Below, one piece after another: positions 34,323-44,185 of a stretch of 64,000 nucleotides of DNA; positions within the stretch are counted from its first letter, which is position 1, and every line of letters begins with the position of its first letter. Made by a program: the position numbers and the translations under genes. The notes under the pieces are model-generated. The model did no database searches. It worked only from the letters and a program-made list of their open reading frames with translations, and was not told the DNA's origin. Source of the stretch: Salinibacterium sp. G-O1 (GTDB lineage: Bacteria; Actinomycetota; Actinomycetes; Actinomycetales; Microbacteriaceae); NCBI RefSeq assembly GCF_030063305.1, contig NZ_JASISV010000001.1, positions 620,001 to 684,000 of the forward strand, in the 5' to 3' direction.

Positions 34323-35540
34323 ATGAATCGCCAGCTCACCGCCCTGTTCGCCGCATTGGAGGCGATCCTCGTGATCGCGATCGGTGTGGCAATCCCGTTG
34401 GTGCCGCTGACGCTGCTGTGGGGCATCCAATACGGGCTCGCGATCGACTGGGCAGTGTTTTGGAGGGTGGCGGTCGACACCTGGCTGCTCGGCCACGGCG
34501 TTGACATCGCGATGACCCTCGACCCGGTCACCGCAGCCCAGCTGGGGCTGCCCACCGCCGGTGCGCCGTTCACCCTGACGATCGCGCTGCTCGGATTCGC
34601 GCTGTTGACGGTGCTGCTCGGCGTTCGGGCAGGCCGGCGCGTGGCCGAGACACGATTCAGGATCCTCGGCGAGCTTGTGTCGCTCACCACGTTCGCGCTG
34701 GTCTCCTTCACTGTGACCTTCACGGCGCAGCATCCTGACGCCACGCCGTCGCTCGTGCAGGGCACGCTGCTGCCGACGCTCGTCTTCGCTGTAGGCCTGG
34801 CAATCGGTGTGCGTCGAACGCGGAACCTGCAGGATAACCGCGGCAGCTCCATTCGCGACTGGATCAACGACTGGCCCACCACCGTGCGCGACGTCGTGAT
34901 GACGGCTCTGCGCGGCGGGGCTGCTGCAGCCGCGACCGTCTTCACCCTCGCTGCCGTGCTCACCGCCGCAGCGATCCTGATGTCGTACGCCCGGATCATC
35001 ACCCTCTACGAGAGCCTGCACACCGAAGTGCTCGGGGGAGTGACGATCACCCTCGCCCAACTCGCGCTTCTGCCCAACCTGGTCATCTACACGGCGAGCT
35101 GGCTTGTCGGTCCCGGCTTCGCGCTGGGCACGGGGTCTACGGTGAGCCCGTTGGCTACGCAGCTCGGTCCCGTTCCCGCAATCCCTGTGCTGGGGGCGCT
35201 CCCGCCAGAGGCGCTGGCGTTCGGATTCGTCGGACTGCTCGTTCCCGCCGTCGCGGGATTCCTCGTTGGCGCGATCCTCGGCCCTGGCGCACGCCGAAAG
35301 CTCGAAGCGCGCGAACTTGCGTTCGTGGCGATCGGCATCGGCCTGGTCGGCGGCGTCATCCTCGGGCTGCTGGCATGGGCATCCACGGGCGCTGCCGGCC
35401 CGGGACGGCTTCAGGATGTCGGCCCGAATCCGTTTGCGGTCGGCGGGTGGGCAGCGCTCGAGCTCGGGCTCGCCGCCATGGCAGGTCTGTTCGCGAGCCT
35501 GAAAAGAAGCTCCGCAAAGGTCGACGTCCTGCAGGGATAA
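34323..35540 (+). CDS. PerM-like (DUF6350) membrane protein
   Basis: This 405-residue protein has about nine predicted helices and matches the DUF6350 family, whose mycobacterial member PerM (Rv0955) is linked to cell division and persistence. The context supports orthology. In Mycobacterium the gene precedes purN and purH, and here purN starts 9 nt after its stop and purH follows. I choose the ATG at 34323 (MNRQLTALFAALEA), with AAGG upstream, over an earlier in-frame ATG at 34290 that lies in the likely promoter (TAGTGT at 34307-34312). The molecular function is unknown. Confidence 0.8.
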   Translation: MNRQLTALFAALEAILVIAIGVAIPLVPLTLLWGIQYGLAIDWAVFWRVAVDTWLLGHGVDIAMTLDPVTAAQLGLPTAGAPFTLTIALLGFALLTVLLGVRAGRRVAETRFRILGELVSLTTFALVSFTVTFTAQHPDATPSLVQGTLLPTLVFAVGLAIGVRRTRNLQDNRGSSIRDWINDWPTTVRDVVMTALRGGAAAAATVFTLAAVLTAAAILMSYARIITLYESLHTEVLGGVTITLAQLALLPNLVIYTASWLVGPGFALGTGSTVSPLATQLGPVPAIPVLGALPPEALAFGFVGLLVPAVAGFLVGAILGPGARRKLEARELAFVAIGIGLVGGVILGLLAWASTGAAGPGRLQDVGPNPFAVGGWAALELGLAAMAGLFASLKRSSAKVDVLQG

Positions 35541-35543
35541 GAT
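35538..35543 (+). promoter_or_regulatory. -10 hexamer for leaderless purN
   Basis: TAAGAT overlaps the PerM-like stop codon and ends 6 nt before the GTG at 35550. It can drive purNH independently of the upstream gene. Confidence 0.55.
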
Positions 35544-35549
35544 TGCCGG

Positions 35550-36137
35550 GTGTTATCACTCGTAGTCCTGATCTCGGGGGGCGGGTCCAACCTTCTCGCG
35601 CTGCTCGAAGCCGCCGAAGATGTGCAGTTCCCGGCGCGCGTCGTCGCGGTGGGTGCCGACCGCCCTGCCGACGGATTCGATCATGCCGAGCGTTTTGGTG
35701 TACCCACCTTCTCGGTAGCGATGTCGAACTTTCCCGATCGCGACTCGTGGGGCGATGCCCTGCTCGAGCAGATCGAGGTCTGGCAGCCGGATCTTGTGAT
35801 CCTCAGCGGTTTCATGAAACTGCTGCCACCCCGCGTCATCGCGGCGCTGTCGCCCAACCTGGTGAACACGCATCCTGCCTATCTGCCCGAATTCCCGGGA
35901 GCGCACGGCGTTCGGGATGCGCTCGCGGCGGGTGTCACCGAGACCGGCGCGAGCGTCATCGTCGTCGACAACGGGGTAGACAGCGGGCCGATCATCTCGC
36001 AGGAGCGCGTGGCCGTGCGGCCCGGCGACACAGAAACCAGCCTGCACAACCGGATCAAACCCGTTGAGCGCCGACTGCTGATCCAGGCAGTGCTCGACAT
36101 CGCCAACTCCCACATCGACCTGAAGGAGCTCTCATGA
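35550..36137 (+). CDS. purN: Phosphoribosylglycinamide formyltransferase
   Basis: PurN transfers a formyl group from 10-formyl-tetrahydrofolate to GAR, the third step of purine synthesis. It has 195 residues. Present are the phosphate-binding SGGGSNL near the start, the catalytic [13 protein letters not shown] segment (His about 108-118 region), and [13 protein letters not shown] with the conserved Asp near residue 145. The GTG start is supported by the leaderless promoter. The stop overlaps the purH ATG by 4 nt. Confidence 0.97.
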   Translation: MLSLVVLISGGGSNLLALLEAAEDVQFPARVVAVGADRPADGFDHAERFGVPTFSVAMSNFPDRDSWGDALLEQIEVWQPDLVILSGFMKLLPPRVIAALSPNLVNTHPAYLPEFPGAHGVRDALAAGVTETGASVIVVDNGVDSGPIISQERVAVRPGDTETSLHNRIKPVERRLLIQAVLDIANSHIDLKELS

Positions 36138-37759
36138 GCGGCCCCAGCCACGCCCCGTCCGACTACCGATCGCGCGACGTCATCCAGATCGAGCGCGCCC
36201 TCATCTCGGTGAGCGACAAGACCGGGCTCGTCGAGCTCGCGACCGCGCTCGTCGCGGCCGGGGTTGAGATCGTCTCGACGGGGTCGACGGCAAAGACCAT
36301 CGCTGCTGCCGGGCTCGCCGTGACCGAGGTTGCCGACGTGACGGGATTTCCGGAGTCGCTCGATGGCCGGGTCCGCACGCTGCACCCCGCCATTCATGCC
36401 GGCCTGCTGGCCGATCTTCGACTCGAATCGCACGAGCGCGAGCTGGGCGAGCTGGGCATTGCCGCGTTCCAACTCGTGGTCTCGAACCTCTACCCGTTCG
36501 TCGAAACTGTCGCCACCGGAGCACCCGTTGATGACGTGATCGAGCAGATCGACATCGGAGGACCCGCGCTCGTGCGGGCCTCGGCCAAGAATCACGCGAA
36601 CGTCGCTATCGTCACGAGCCCGGCGAGCTACCAGCAGATCGAAAAGGCTCTCACTCTCGGCGGAACGACCCTTGCGCAACGCCAGCGATTGGCCGGTGAG
36701 GCGTTCATGCACACCGCGGCATATGACACGGCAGTCGCCGCGTATTTTGCCCAGAACGTCGGCATCGCCGCGGAGCATGCGAGCGCCGCGGACGACGAAG
36801 AGTCGAGCTTCGCCGACACCCTCAACTACGAGGTGCACCTCAAGAACACGCTGCGCTACGGGGAAAACTCCCACCAGACCGCCGCTCTCTTCGTCGAGAA
36901 TGGCGGCCGTGGCATCGCGCAGGCCAACCAGCTGCACGGCAAGGAGATGTCATACAACAACTTCGTGGATGCCGATGCTGCAGTGCGCGCTGCCTACGAC
37001 TTCGACGAACCGGCCGTGGCCATCATCAAGCACGCCAATCCGTGCGGCATCGCGGTGTCCCGCGGCGCGGGCGACCCGGTGGCATCAGCGCACGCGCGAG
37101 CCCACGCCTGCGACCCGGTCTCGGCGTTCGGCGGTGTGATCGCGTCAAACCGCCCCATCACCCTCGGAGCCGCGGAGTCGATCAAGGACATCTTTACCGA
37201 GGTCGTTGTTGCCCCGGGATTCGACGCTGACGCGCTCGAGGTGCTGCGGTCAAAGAAGAACCTTCGGTTGCTGCAGCTGCCGGACGGCTACGAGCGCTCC
37301 CCTGCGGAGTTCCGGCAGATCTCCGGTGGCGCACTCGTGCAGTCGCCAGACACCTATTCCGACTTCAACTCCGACGCGTGGACGCTCGTGGCGGGCGACG
37401 AGGTGGATGCGCCCACCCGCGCAGACCTCGAGTTCGCGTGGCGTGCCGTGCGTGCGGTGAAGTCCAACGCCATCCTGCTCGCCAACGACGGCGCATCAGT
37501 CGGCGTGGGAATGGGCCAGGTCAACCGGGTCGATTCGTGCCAACTCGCCGTCACCCGTGCCGGCGACCGGGCGGCAGGCTCCGTTGCGGCAAGCGACGCG
37601 TTCTTCCCCTTCGCCGATGGGCTCGAGATTCTGCTCGATGCCGGAGTGCGCGCCGTCGTGCAGCCCGGTGGATCCATCAGGGACGAGGAAGTGATCGCGG
37701 CCGCGAACAAGGCGGGCGTGACCATGTACTTCACGGGCGAGCGGCACTTCTTCCACTAA
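36134..37759 (+). CDS. purH: Bifunctional AICAR transformylase/IMP cyclohydrolase
   Basis: PurH performs the last two steps of IMP synthesis. It has 541 residues. The N-terminal MGS-like IMP cyclohydrolase domain starts at about residue 22 with [12 protein letters not shown] and contains STGSTAKT. The C-terminal AICAR transformylase domain contains KHANPCG and ends in the typical [10 protein letters not shown]. Translational coupling to purN keeps the pathway together. Its product feeds the GuaB/GuaA branch encoded at the left of the window. Confidence 0.98.
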   Translation: MSGPSHAPSDYRSRDVIQIERALISVSDKTGLVELATALVAAGVEIVSTGSTAKTIAAAGLAVTEVADVTGFPESLDGRVRTLHPAIHAGLLADLRLESHERELGELGIAAFQLVVSNLYPFVETVATGAPVDDVIEQIDIGGPALVRASAKNHANVAIVTSPASYQQIEKALTLGGTTLAQRQRLAGEAFMHTAAYDTAVAAYFAQNVGIAAEHASAADDEESSFADTLNYEVHLKNTLRYGENSHQTAALFVENGGRGIAQANQLHGKEMSYNNFVDADAAVRAAYDFDEPAVAIIKHANPCGIAVSRGAGDPVASAHARAHACDPVSAFGGVIASNRPITLGAAESIKDIFTEVVVAPGFDADALEVLRSKKNLRLLQLPDGYERSPAEFRQISGGALVQSPDTYSDFNSDAWTLVAGDEVDAPTRADLEFAWRAVRAVKSNAILLANDGASVGVGMGQVNRVDSCQLAVTRAGDRAAGSVAASDAFFPFADGLEILLDAGVRAVVQPGGSIRDEEVIAAANKAGVTMYFTGERHFFH

Positions 37760-37795
37760 AAGCTCGCTCACAGCAAGCGCATAGGCGAACGTCGA

Positions 37796-37801
37796 TAGGT
37801 T
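37796..37801 (+). promoter_or_regulatory. -10 hexamer for the leaderless membrane-dimethylargininase gene
   Basis: TAGGTT ends 6 nt before the ATG at 37808, which favours that ATG over the in-frame GTG two codons earlier. Confidence 0.5.
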
Positions 37802-37807
37802 GTGGGC

Positions 37808-39016
37808 ATGCACCTCAGCGCTCTGAATCGTCCCCTGCCCACCGGTCGCAAAATCGCTGCGGCGGTGATCTCGGGCTTCGTCGTAGCCGCGGTAACGCAC
37901 CTGGTTTCCGTCCTGGTCTTCTTCGTATCCAACGGGGCAGCCAGCGCCAACATCGTCCCCATCAGCGACTACTTCGTTCCGAGCAGTCTCTTGCTGTTCG
38001 TGCTGTACTCGGTGGCCGCTTTCCTGGGCGCAAACCGGATGTGGCCGATCGCTCTCGGCGCCGGGCTGGTCAGTGGCATGGCCGCGGCGTTTCTCGGAAC
38101 CCTGTACGCGGTAGCCGTGGCGGGGCCGCTGAGCGCCGAGGCCGTTGGTTTCGTCGCCGCCAGCCTCCTGGGTTCGAATCTGCTCTACTTCGTCGTGGCC
38201 GGGGTCGTCGCCGCGACAGCGGGCCGTTTCGCCTGGGCAGCGACTGTCTCGAGCCGTTCGCACCGCGTTGCGTTCATCCGGCAGCCAGCATCGAACCTCG
38301 CCGATGGCGAGATCACCCACATCGATCGCACTGAGCTGGATGAGACGCTCGCCGACACCCAGTGGGACAACTACGTCGAGGCTTTGGTCAACGCCGGCTT
38401 CGAGACCGTGGAACTGCCCGCGGCCGATGAGCACCCCGACTCGGTCTTCGTCGAAGATGCCGTGGTCGTGCTGGGCGGTACCGCCATCATCACGCGACCT
38501 GGCGCGGAGTCGCGCCGCGGCGAGACCGACGCCGTTCGCCCGGCCGCCAGGAAGGCCGGCTTGACCGTCCGCGAGATCGTCGAGCCTGGAACCCTCGACG
38601 GTGGCGACGTTCTGGTCGTGGACTCCACGATCTACGTCGGTCGCGGGGGACGAACCAACGCGGAGGGCATCCGCCAGTTCCGCGCCTTCGCTACGAAGCT
38701 CGGATACACCGTGGTCGCCGTTCCGGTCACCAAGGTGCTGCACCTCAAGAGCGCCGTGACGGCCCTCCCGGACGGCACCGTTGTCGGCTACCTCAAGCAT
38801 GTGGACAAGCCGCAGCTGTTCCCCCGTTTCCTTGCCCTGCCGGAGCCCGGCGCCGCGGTGGTCGTACTCTCCGATGACACAGTCATGATGGCGACGTCCG
38901 TTCCGAAGTCGATCGCACTGATCGAAGACCTCGGCTACACCGTGGTCGCCGTCGATGTCAGCGAGTTTGAGAAGCTCGAAGGATGCGTCACCTGCCTTTC
39001 GGTGCGCCTCGGCTAA
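37808..39016 (+). CDS. Membrane domain fused to dimethylargininase (DDAH) domain
   Basis: This 402-residue protein has two parts. Residues 1-150 contain four predicted membrane helices and no recognised family. Residues about 152-402 match dimethylarginine dimethylaminohydrolase/amidinotransferase-fold enzymes that hydrolyse methylated arginines to citrulline. The DDAH part has EDAVVVLGGTAIITRPG, GTLDGGDVL, catalytic His in VLHLKSAVTALPDG, and the nucleophile Cys in GCVTCLSVR near the C-terminus (Cys396). Stand-alone bacterial DDAHs are about 250-270 residues, so the N-terminal membrane part is an addition. The frame is continuous with no sign of two genes. The catalytic domain is probably cytoplasmic, but topology is not certain. 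Confidence 0.82.
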   Translation: MHLSALNRPLPTGRKIAAAVISGFVVAAVTHLVSVLVFFVSNGAASANIVPISDYFVPSSLLLFVLYSVAAFLGANRMWPIALGAGLVSGMAAAFLGTLYAVAVAGPLSAEAVGFVAASLLGSNLLYFVVAGVVAATAGRFAWAATVSSRSHRVAFIRQPASNLADGEITHIDRTELDETLADTQWDNYVEALVNAGFETVELPAADEHPDSVFVEDAVVVLGGTAIITRPGAESRRGETDAVRPAARKAGLTVREIVEPGTLDGGDVLVVDSTIYVGRGGRTNAEGIRQFRAFATKLGYTVVAVPVTKVLHLKSAVTALPDGTVVGYLKHVDKPQLFPRFLALPEPGAAVVVLSDDTVMMATSVPKSIALIEDLGYTVVAVDVSEFEKLEGCVTCLSVRLG

Positions 39017-39051
39017 TTCCGGATAAATCGATCATGAGTTGTGGTCGACTA

Positions 39052-39081
39052 TTGCGTGGGCCCGAGTAGCGCGCGTATTCT
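39052..39081 (+). promoter_or_regulatory. Candidate promoter of the ABC exporter operon
   Basis: TTGCGT and TATTCT are separated by 18 nt, a good match to a housekeeping promoter. The start would be near 39088, leaving a leader of about 94 nt that contains a small CACCC/GGGTG hairpin and ends with AAGGGA before the ATG. Confidence 0.5.
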
Positions 39082-39181
39082 GGAGGGCTGCCCAGGCCCG
39101 TCACCCCATCAGGGTGCGGCCCGGTCACTCCCCAGTTCACCATCACGGGTGCCCACGCGCCCATCCCCATAAGGGACGCTC

Positions 39182-40990
39182 ATGCTCCAAACCTCGGCCC
39201 AGCCGGGACGCTCCAGACAGGTCAGTACCTTCGCCTCGATCCGGCGTCTGTACCCGTACATGAAACCGGCCATGCCCCGCATTTACCTGGGGATGGTTGC
39301 GGCGCTTGCCGCTGGAGTGGTGGCTCTGCTCATCCCGCAGGTGCTGCGGGGTCTTGTCGATGGCCCGCTGCAGTCGGGTGACGCGCTGCAGATCTGGCCG
39401 GCGTTCGCGATAGTGCTCGGCCTTGGGGTCGTCGAAGCACTCATGGTGTTCCTGAGGCGCATGTTCGTGCTGACCCCGGGCACGCACGTCGAGGCGCGCA
39501 TGCGCAACGCCCTGTACGCCAAGCTGCAGGGCCTCCCGGTGGGTTTCCATGATCGTTGGCCGAGCGGGCAGTTGCTGTCTCGAGCCGTCAGCGACCTGAA
39601 CCTCATCCGGCGCTGGATTTCGTTCGGTCTCGTGCTGCTCGTCGTCAATGTTCTCACCATCGTGGTGGGGTTCGTGTTCCTCATGAACATCTCGTGGGTG
39701 CTCGGCGTGCTGTTCATGGTGCTGTCGATTCCGCTGTGGATCTACGGCTACCTGTTCGAGAACAAATACTCCATGGTGGCCCGCCGCAGTCAGGATCAGG
39801 CCGGCGACCTCGCGACGACCGTCGAGGAGTCTGTGCACGGCATCCGCGTGCTGAAGGCCTTCGGGCGCGGCAAGCACGCGCTGAGCAACTTCGCCACCCA
39901 GGCAGAGGAGCTTCGAGGCACCGAGATCGAGAAGGCCAGGGCCATCGCCGGAATCTGGCTGTGGCTGCTGCTGGTTCCCGATGTCACGTTCGCCCTCTCC
40001 CTGCTGGGCGGGGTGTGGCTCGCGGTGAACGGTGAGATCAGCGTGGGCGACCTCGTCGCGTTCTTCGCCACCGCGACCGTGCTGCGCTTCCCCGTGGAAT
40101 CGATCGGATTCCTGCTGTCGATGACCTTCGACGCCCGCACGGCAACCGACCGGTTCTTTGAGGTGATGGATGCGGAAAACAGCATCGTCGACCCGATCAC
40201 CCCGCTGACGGTCACCGATCCCCGGGGGCGGCTCGTCTTCACCGACGTGCACTTTCGCTATCAGGATTCGCCGGAGCACGTGCCCGACCTCGTCAACGGG
40301 GTGGATCTGGCCATCGAGCCCGGCGAGACGATGGCCCTCGTCGGCCTGACCGGCTCGGGCAAGTCGACGATCACCGCGCTCACCACCCGCCTGTACGACG
40401 TGACCGGCGGTTCGATCAGCGTCGACGGCGTGGATGTGCGCGACCTCCGGCTCACAGAACTGCGGTCGTTGATGGCCATGGCGTTCGAAGACGCCACCCT
40501 CTTCTCGGCAAGCGTCCGCGACAACGTTCTGCTCGGCCGACCCGATGGCACCGATGCAGATCTCGCTGAGGCCATCGACATCGCGCAGGCGGCGTTCGTG
40601 CACGACCTTCCTCAGGGGCTCGACACCCTCGTCGGCGAGGAAGGCCTCAGCCTGTCCGGTGGACAGCGCCAGCGGCTCGCCCTCGCGCGTGCGGTCGCCG
40701 CGAGGCCATCCGTGCTCGTGCTCGACGATCCGTTGTCTGCCCTCGATGTCGACACGGAGGCGCTGGTCGAGGCAGCCCTCAGGAGGGTGCTGGCGTCGAC
40801 GACCGCGCTCATCGTGGCGCACCGGCCATCCACCGTCATGCTCGCTGACCGGGTCGCGCTGCTGCAGGACGGCCGTGTCACGGCGGTCGGAACCCATTCC
40901 CATCTGCTGGAGTCGAGCGAACACTACCGTTTCGTCATCTCCAGTCTCGAAGACGAAGAGAAGCGCGAACGATCGGAGGTGGGCTCGTGA
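39182..40990 (+). CDS. ABC exporter half-transporter with degenerate ATP site
   Basis: This 602-residue type IV ABC exporter subunit has six membrane helices (about 1-320) and then one nucleotide-binding domain. Walker [10 protein letters not shown] is at 388-396 and the signature LSGGQ at 491-495 is canonical. The catalytic Glu after Walker B is replaced by Asp (LDDP, 515-516), and the Q-loop Gln is replaced by Glu436. Such changes mark the degenerate half of heterodimeric exporters. The partner overlaps its stop by 4 nt. Probably exports drugs, lipids or peptides. The substrate is unknown. Confidence 0.93.
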   Translation: MLQTSAQPGRSRQVSTFASIRRLYPYMKPAMPRIYLGMVAALAAGVVALLIPQVLRGLVDGPLQSGDALQIWPAFAIVLGLGVVEALMVFLRRMFVLTPGTHVEARMRNALYAKLQGLPVGFHDRWPSGQLLSRAVSDLNLIRRWISFGLVLLVVNVLTIVVGFVFLMNISWVLGVLFMVLSIPLWIYGYLFENKYSMVARRSQDQAGDLATTVEESVHGIRVLKAFGRGKHALSNFATQAEELRGTEIEKARAIAGIWLWLLLVPDVTFALSLLGGVWLAVNGEISVGDLVAFFATATVLRFPVESIGFLLSMTFDARTATDRFFEVMDAENSIVDPITPLTVTDPRGRLVFTDVHFRYQDSPEHVPDLVNGVDLAIEPGETMALVGLTGSGKSTITALTTRLYDVTGGSISVDGVDVRDLRLTELRSLMAMAFEDATLFSASVRDNVLLGRPDGTDADLAEAIDIAQAAFVHDLPQGLDTLVGEEGLSLSGGQRQRLALARAVAARPSVLVLDDPLSALDVDTEALVEAALRRVLASTTALIVAHRPSTVMLADRVALLQDGRVTAVGTHSHLLESSEHYRFVISSLEDEEKRERSEVGS

Positions 40991-42792
40991 GCGTCACCGG
41001 AGTTGAGGGTGAAGAGCGCAGCGACTACACCAAGGCCGAAAGCCGGCAGATCAGGCAACGCTCGCTAAGGCTGCTCGGCTCGCTGGTGCGCCCGCTGAAG
41101 GCACGCGTCATCCTGACCATGGTGGTCGTCATCATCAGCACAGCGGCGCAGGTCGCCGGCCCCGCGCTGATCGCCTTCGGTATCGACCGAGGGCTACCCG
41201 CCCTGGTGGGTGGCGACTGGATGCCGCTGGCCCTCGTCGTGGTCGCCTACCTGGTCACCGGCGTGGTGGGGGCGACGCTGATCGCCTGGTACACGGTGCT
41301 CACCGCGCGCGTGAGCCAGGCCATCCTGTTCGACCTGCGCAAGCGGGTGTTCCTGCACACCCAAAAGCTGTCGCTCGAGTTTCACGAGAGCTACACCTCT
41401 GGGCGCATCATCGCGCGCCAGACCAGTGACCTCGACGCGATCAGGGAACTACTCGACTCTGGGATCAACCAGCTCGTGCAGGGCGCGCTGTACATGCTGT
41501 TCATCGCCATCGCGATGTTCTCGCTCGACTGGGTGAGCGGGCTCGTGCTCTTCGGGGCGCTCATCCCGCTCGGCTTCCTGACCAGATGGTTCCAGAAGCG
41601 CTCGCAGACCTACTTCCGCGAAACCAGGACGGCGTCGGCGAAACTGATCGTGCAATTCGTGGAGACGATGACGGGCATCCGCGCGGTCAAGGCGTTCCGC
41701 AAGGAGAAGCGCAACGAGACCGAGTTCGGCGGGCTGGTCGAGAGATACCGCGTGACCAACGCCCGCGTCATCCAGCTGTTCGGAATCTTCGACCCCGGCC
41801 TCGTGCTGATCGGCAACGTCGCGCTCGCGGTGATCCTGCTGGTCGGTGGGCTGAGGGTGGCCGGGGGAGGACTCGCCATCGGGGTGCTGCTCGCGGCGCT
41901 GCTCTACGCTCGCCAGTTCTTCGCGCCAGCCCAGGAGATGGCGATGTTCTACAACTCGTACCAGTCGGCCGCGGCCGCGCTCGAGAAGATCTCGGGGGTG
42001 CTCGAAGAGCGACCGAGTGTGCCAGACCCGACCAGGCCGATCGACCTGCGCAAGGCACAGGGGCGCGTGAGCTTCTCAGACGTCGAGTTCGCGTACAAGG
42101 CTGGCCGCGTCATCCTGCCGCAATTTGACCTCGAGCTGCCGGCGGGCCAGACCGTCGCGCTGGTGGGGTCGACGGGGGCAGGCAAGTCGACGCTCGCCAA
42201 GCTGATCTCGCGGTTCTACGACCCATCGCACGGCACCATCTCGCTGGACGGCGTCGACCTTCGCAAGCTTCACCCGAAAGACCTGCGCCGGGCCATCGTG
42301 ATGGTGACCCAGGAGGCCTACCTGTTCTCGGGCACTGTCGCCGGCAACATCGCGCTCGGCAAGCCCGACGCGACCAGGGACGAGATCGTGCGCGCGGCGA
42401 AAGCCGTGGGAGCGCACGAATTCATCGAGTCGCTGCCGGGCGGCTACGACACCGACGTCAACAAGCGGGGTGGGCGAGTGTCTGCCGGGCAGCGGCAGTT
42501 GCTGTCGTTCGCGCGCGCCTTCATCGCCGATCCGGTGGTGCTGATTCTGGATGAGGCGACCGCCTCGCTCGACATTCCATCTGAGCGGCTGGTGCAGGAG
42601 GGCCTGCAGACCCTGCTCGCCGACCGCACCGCGATCATCATCGCGCACCGCCTGTCGACGGTGGCGATCGCCGACCGGGTGCTCGTGATGGAGCACGGGA
42701 TCATCGTCGAAGACGGAACGCCTCGGGATCTCATCGCTGGAACAGGTCGATTTGCGCAACTGCACGCCGCGTGGCGGGACTCGCTGGTGTAG
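40987..42792 (+). CDS. ABC exporter half-transporter with consensus Walker motifs
   Basis: This 601-residue partner of the upstream subunit has six helices and then an ATPase domain. Walker [10 protein letters not shown] (394-402), Q442, and Walker [10 protein letters not shown] with catalytic Glu523 are intact. Its own signature is VSAGQ (498-502) rather than LSGGQ. In the heterodimer its intact Walker motifs face the canonical LSGGQ of the first subunit (active site), and its altered signature faces the degenerate Walker B (inactive site). The complementary pattern strongly supports one heterodimeric complex. GTG start within the GTGA overlap. Confidence 0.93.
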   Translation: MSVTGVEGEERSDYTKAESRQIRQRSLRLLGSLVRPLKARVILTMVVVIISTAAQVAGPALIAFGIDRGLPALVGGDWMPLALVVVAYLVTGVVGATLIAWYTVLTARVSQAILFDLRKRVFLHTQKLSLEFHESYTSGRIIARQTSDLDAIRELLDSGINQLVQGALYMLFIAIAMFSLDWVSGLVLFGALIPLGFLTRWFQKRSQTYFRETRTASAKLIVQFVETMTGIRAVKAFRKEKRNETEFGGLVERYRVTNARVIQLFGIFDPGLVLIGNVALAVILLVGGLRVAGGGLAIGVLLAALLYARQFFAPAQEMAMFYNSYQSAAAALEKISGVLEERPSVPDPTRPIDLRKAQGRVSFSDVEFAYKAGRVILPQFDLELPAGQTVALVGSTGAGKSTLAKLISRFYDPSHGTISLDGVDLRKLHPKDLRRAIVMVTQEAYLFSGTVAGNIALGKPDATRDEIVRAAKAVGAHEFIESLPGGYDTDVNKRGGRVSAGQRQLLSFARAFIADPVVLILDEATASLDIPSERLVQEGLQTLLADRTAIIIAHRLSTVAIADRVLVMEHGIIVEDGTPRDLIAGTGRFAQLHAAWRDSLV

Positions 42793-42802
42793 ACCTGAGG
42801 CT

Positions 42803-43273
<471 letters not shown>

Positions 43274-43297
43274 GCCGTGCCCGCCCGGCGCGCCGCG

Positions 43298-43609
43298 CTA
43301 CGGGGTGTGCCGCGCCTGGGACAGATTTACGCGGAAAACTCCGTCGCGCGACCACGTGAGCGGGGTGCCCTCCGCGCGGTAGTGCTCGAGTGCGCGCTGT
43401 TCGTGGTGGATGGCCGGATGACCGCTCGCGCGAACGACCCGCCACCACGAGGCATCCGACCCGTAATGCGACATGACCTGGCCGACGGCCCGTGCGGCGC
43501 GCGATCCGATCGCGGCGGCGACGTCGCCGTAGGTCATCACCGAGCCGGGTGGAATGCTCTCGACCACGTCGAGCGCCCTGCTGATGAAATCGTCTGGCGG
43601 CGTGGCCAC
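43298..43609 (-). CDS. Alkyltransferase-like protein (MGMT family without acceptor Cys)
   Basis: This 103-residue protein is related to O6-alkylguanine-DNA alkyltransferase. It has the helix-turn-helix MTYGDVAAAIGSRAARAVGQVM and the Arg-finger region. At the PCHRV active site the sequence is SWWRVV (residues 54-59), so the methyl-accepting Cys is Trp and it cannot repair DNA by alkyl transfer. Such ATL proteins bind alkylated bases and hand them to nucleotide excision repair. The GTG start overlaps the stop of the GNAT gene by one base, so they form an operon. A longer open frame upstream lies within the GNAT gene. Confidence 0.85.
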   Translation of the reverse strand: MATPPDDFISRALDVVESIPPGSVMTYGDVAAAIGSRAARAVGQVMSHYGSDASWWRVVRASGHPAIHHEQRALEHYRAEGTPLTWSRDGVFRVNLSQARHTP

Positions 43610-44064
43610 TAGAGGCCGAGAACGCCGATGTTTTCGCCGTACTGGCTCTGGCCGGTGATGGTGAACCCGACAGCCAGGAAGAAGGCCTCGGGGCCGTCGT
43701 CGCCTGGCTCCCACAGGGCGGTCACCCGATCGAAGCCGCGGCTCTTGGCCTCTTCCGCGAGGGCTACCACCGCAAACCGGCCGACGCCTTTGCCCTGCTC
43801 GTCTCCGGAAACTGTGACGCGCCAGATGCAGCTGCGAAACTCTTCCTGCGTCGACTCTGGGTCGAAGTTGCCGCGGATGAAACCCACGACCTCGTCGTCC
43901 TCGTTGAGCACAACTCGTGGCCAGGATGTCACGGGACTGAGATACGCATCAGCGATCGCATAGGTCGGCGGAGTGACGAACTGCTCCTGCCCACGCCGCA
44001 ACGTGAGGTTGTTCGCCGCGACGATGGTCTTGGCGGAAAGTTCTTCCAGTCTCAGCTCACCCAT
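43609..44064 (-). CDS. GNAT-family N-acetyltransferase
   Basis: This 151-residue protein is of the Gcn5-related acetyltransferase fold. The acetyl-CoA-binding motif A is VSGDEQGKGVGRFAV (about 85-99). Strand 4 and the downstream FFLAVGFTITGQSQYG segment are typical. The substrate is unknown. The ATG at 44064 is fixed by TAGCCT ending 6 nt upstream (leaderless). An ATG two codons earlier would lack this. It is the first gene of a two-gene operon with the alkyltransferase-like gene. Confidence 0.82.
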   Translation of the reverse strand: MGELRLEELSAKTIVAANNLTLRRGQEQFVTPPTYAIADAYLSPVTSWPRVVLNEDDEVVGFIRGNFDPESTQEEFRSCIWRVTVSGDEQGKGVGRFAVVALAEEAKSRGFDRVTALWEPGDDGPEAFFLAVGFTITGQSQYGENIGVLGL

Positions 44065-44070
44065 GCACAC

Positions 44071-44076
44071 AGGCTA
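44071..44076 (-). promoter_or_regulatory. -10 hexamer for the leaderless GNAT gene
   Basis: TAGCCT on the minus strand ends 6 nt before the ATG at 44064. Confidence 0.5.
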
Positions 44077-44113
44077 ACGCCCGAGCGCTCCGAGTGCCAG
44101 AACAGGCAAAACG

Positions 44114-44139
44114 GAAGTATCTCGATATCAAGATACTTC
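44114..44139. promoter_or_regulatory. Palindromic operator candidate in the icd/GNAT divergent region
   Basis: GAAGTATCT and AGATACTTC form 9-bp arms around CGATATCA. The inner TCTCGATATCAAGA is itself a near palindrome, of the size bound by MarR-type dimers. TATGCT at 44150-44155 could be the icd -10, so a bound protein would cover the -35 region. Confidence 0.5.
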
Positions 44140-44185
44140 GCTGAGCGAGTATGCTGTTCTCGGCCCAAAAACTAAGGAGTTCAGC

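Noticed and set aside
38171-38185. T-loop-like GGTTCGAATC suggesting a tRNA
   Set aside because: No acceptor, D or anticodon stems surround it, and it lies within the dimethylargininase fusion gene.
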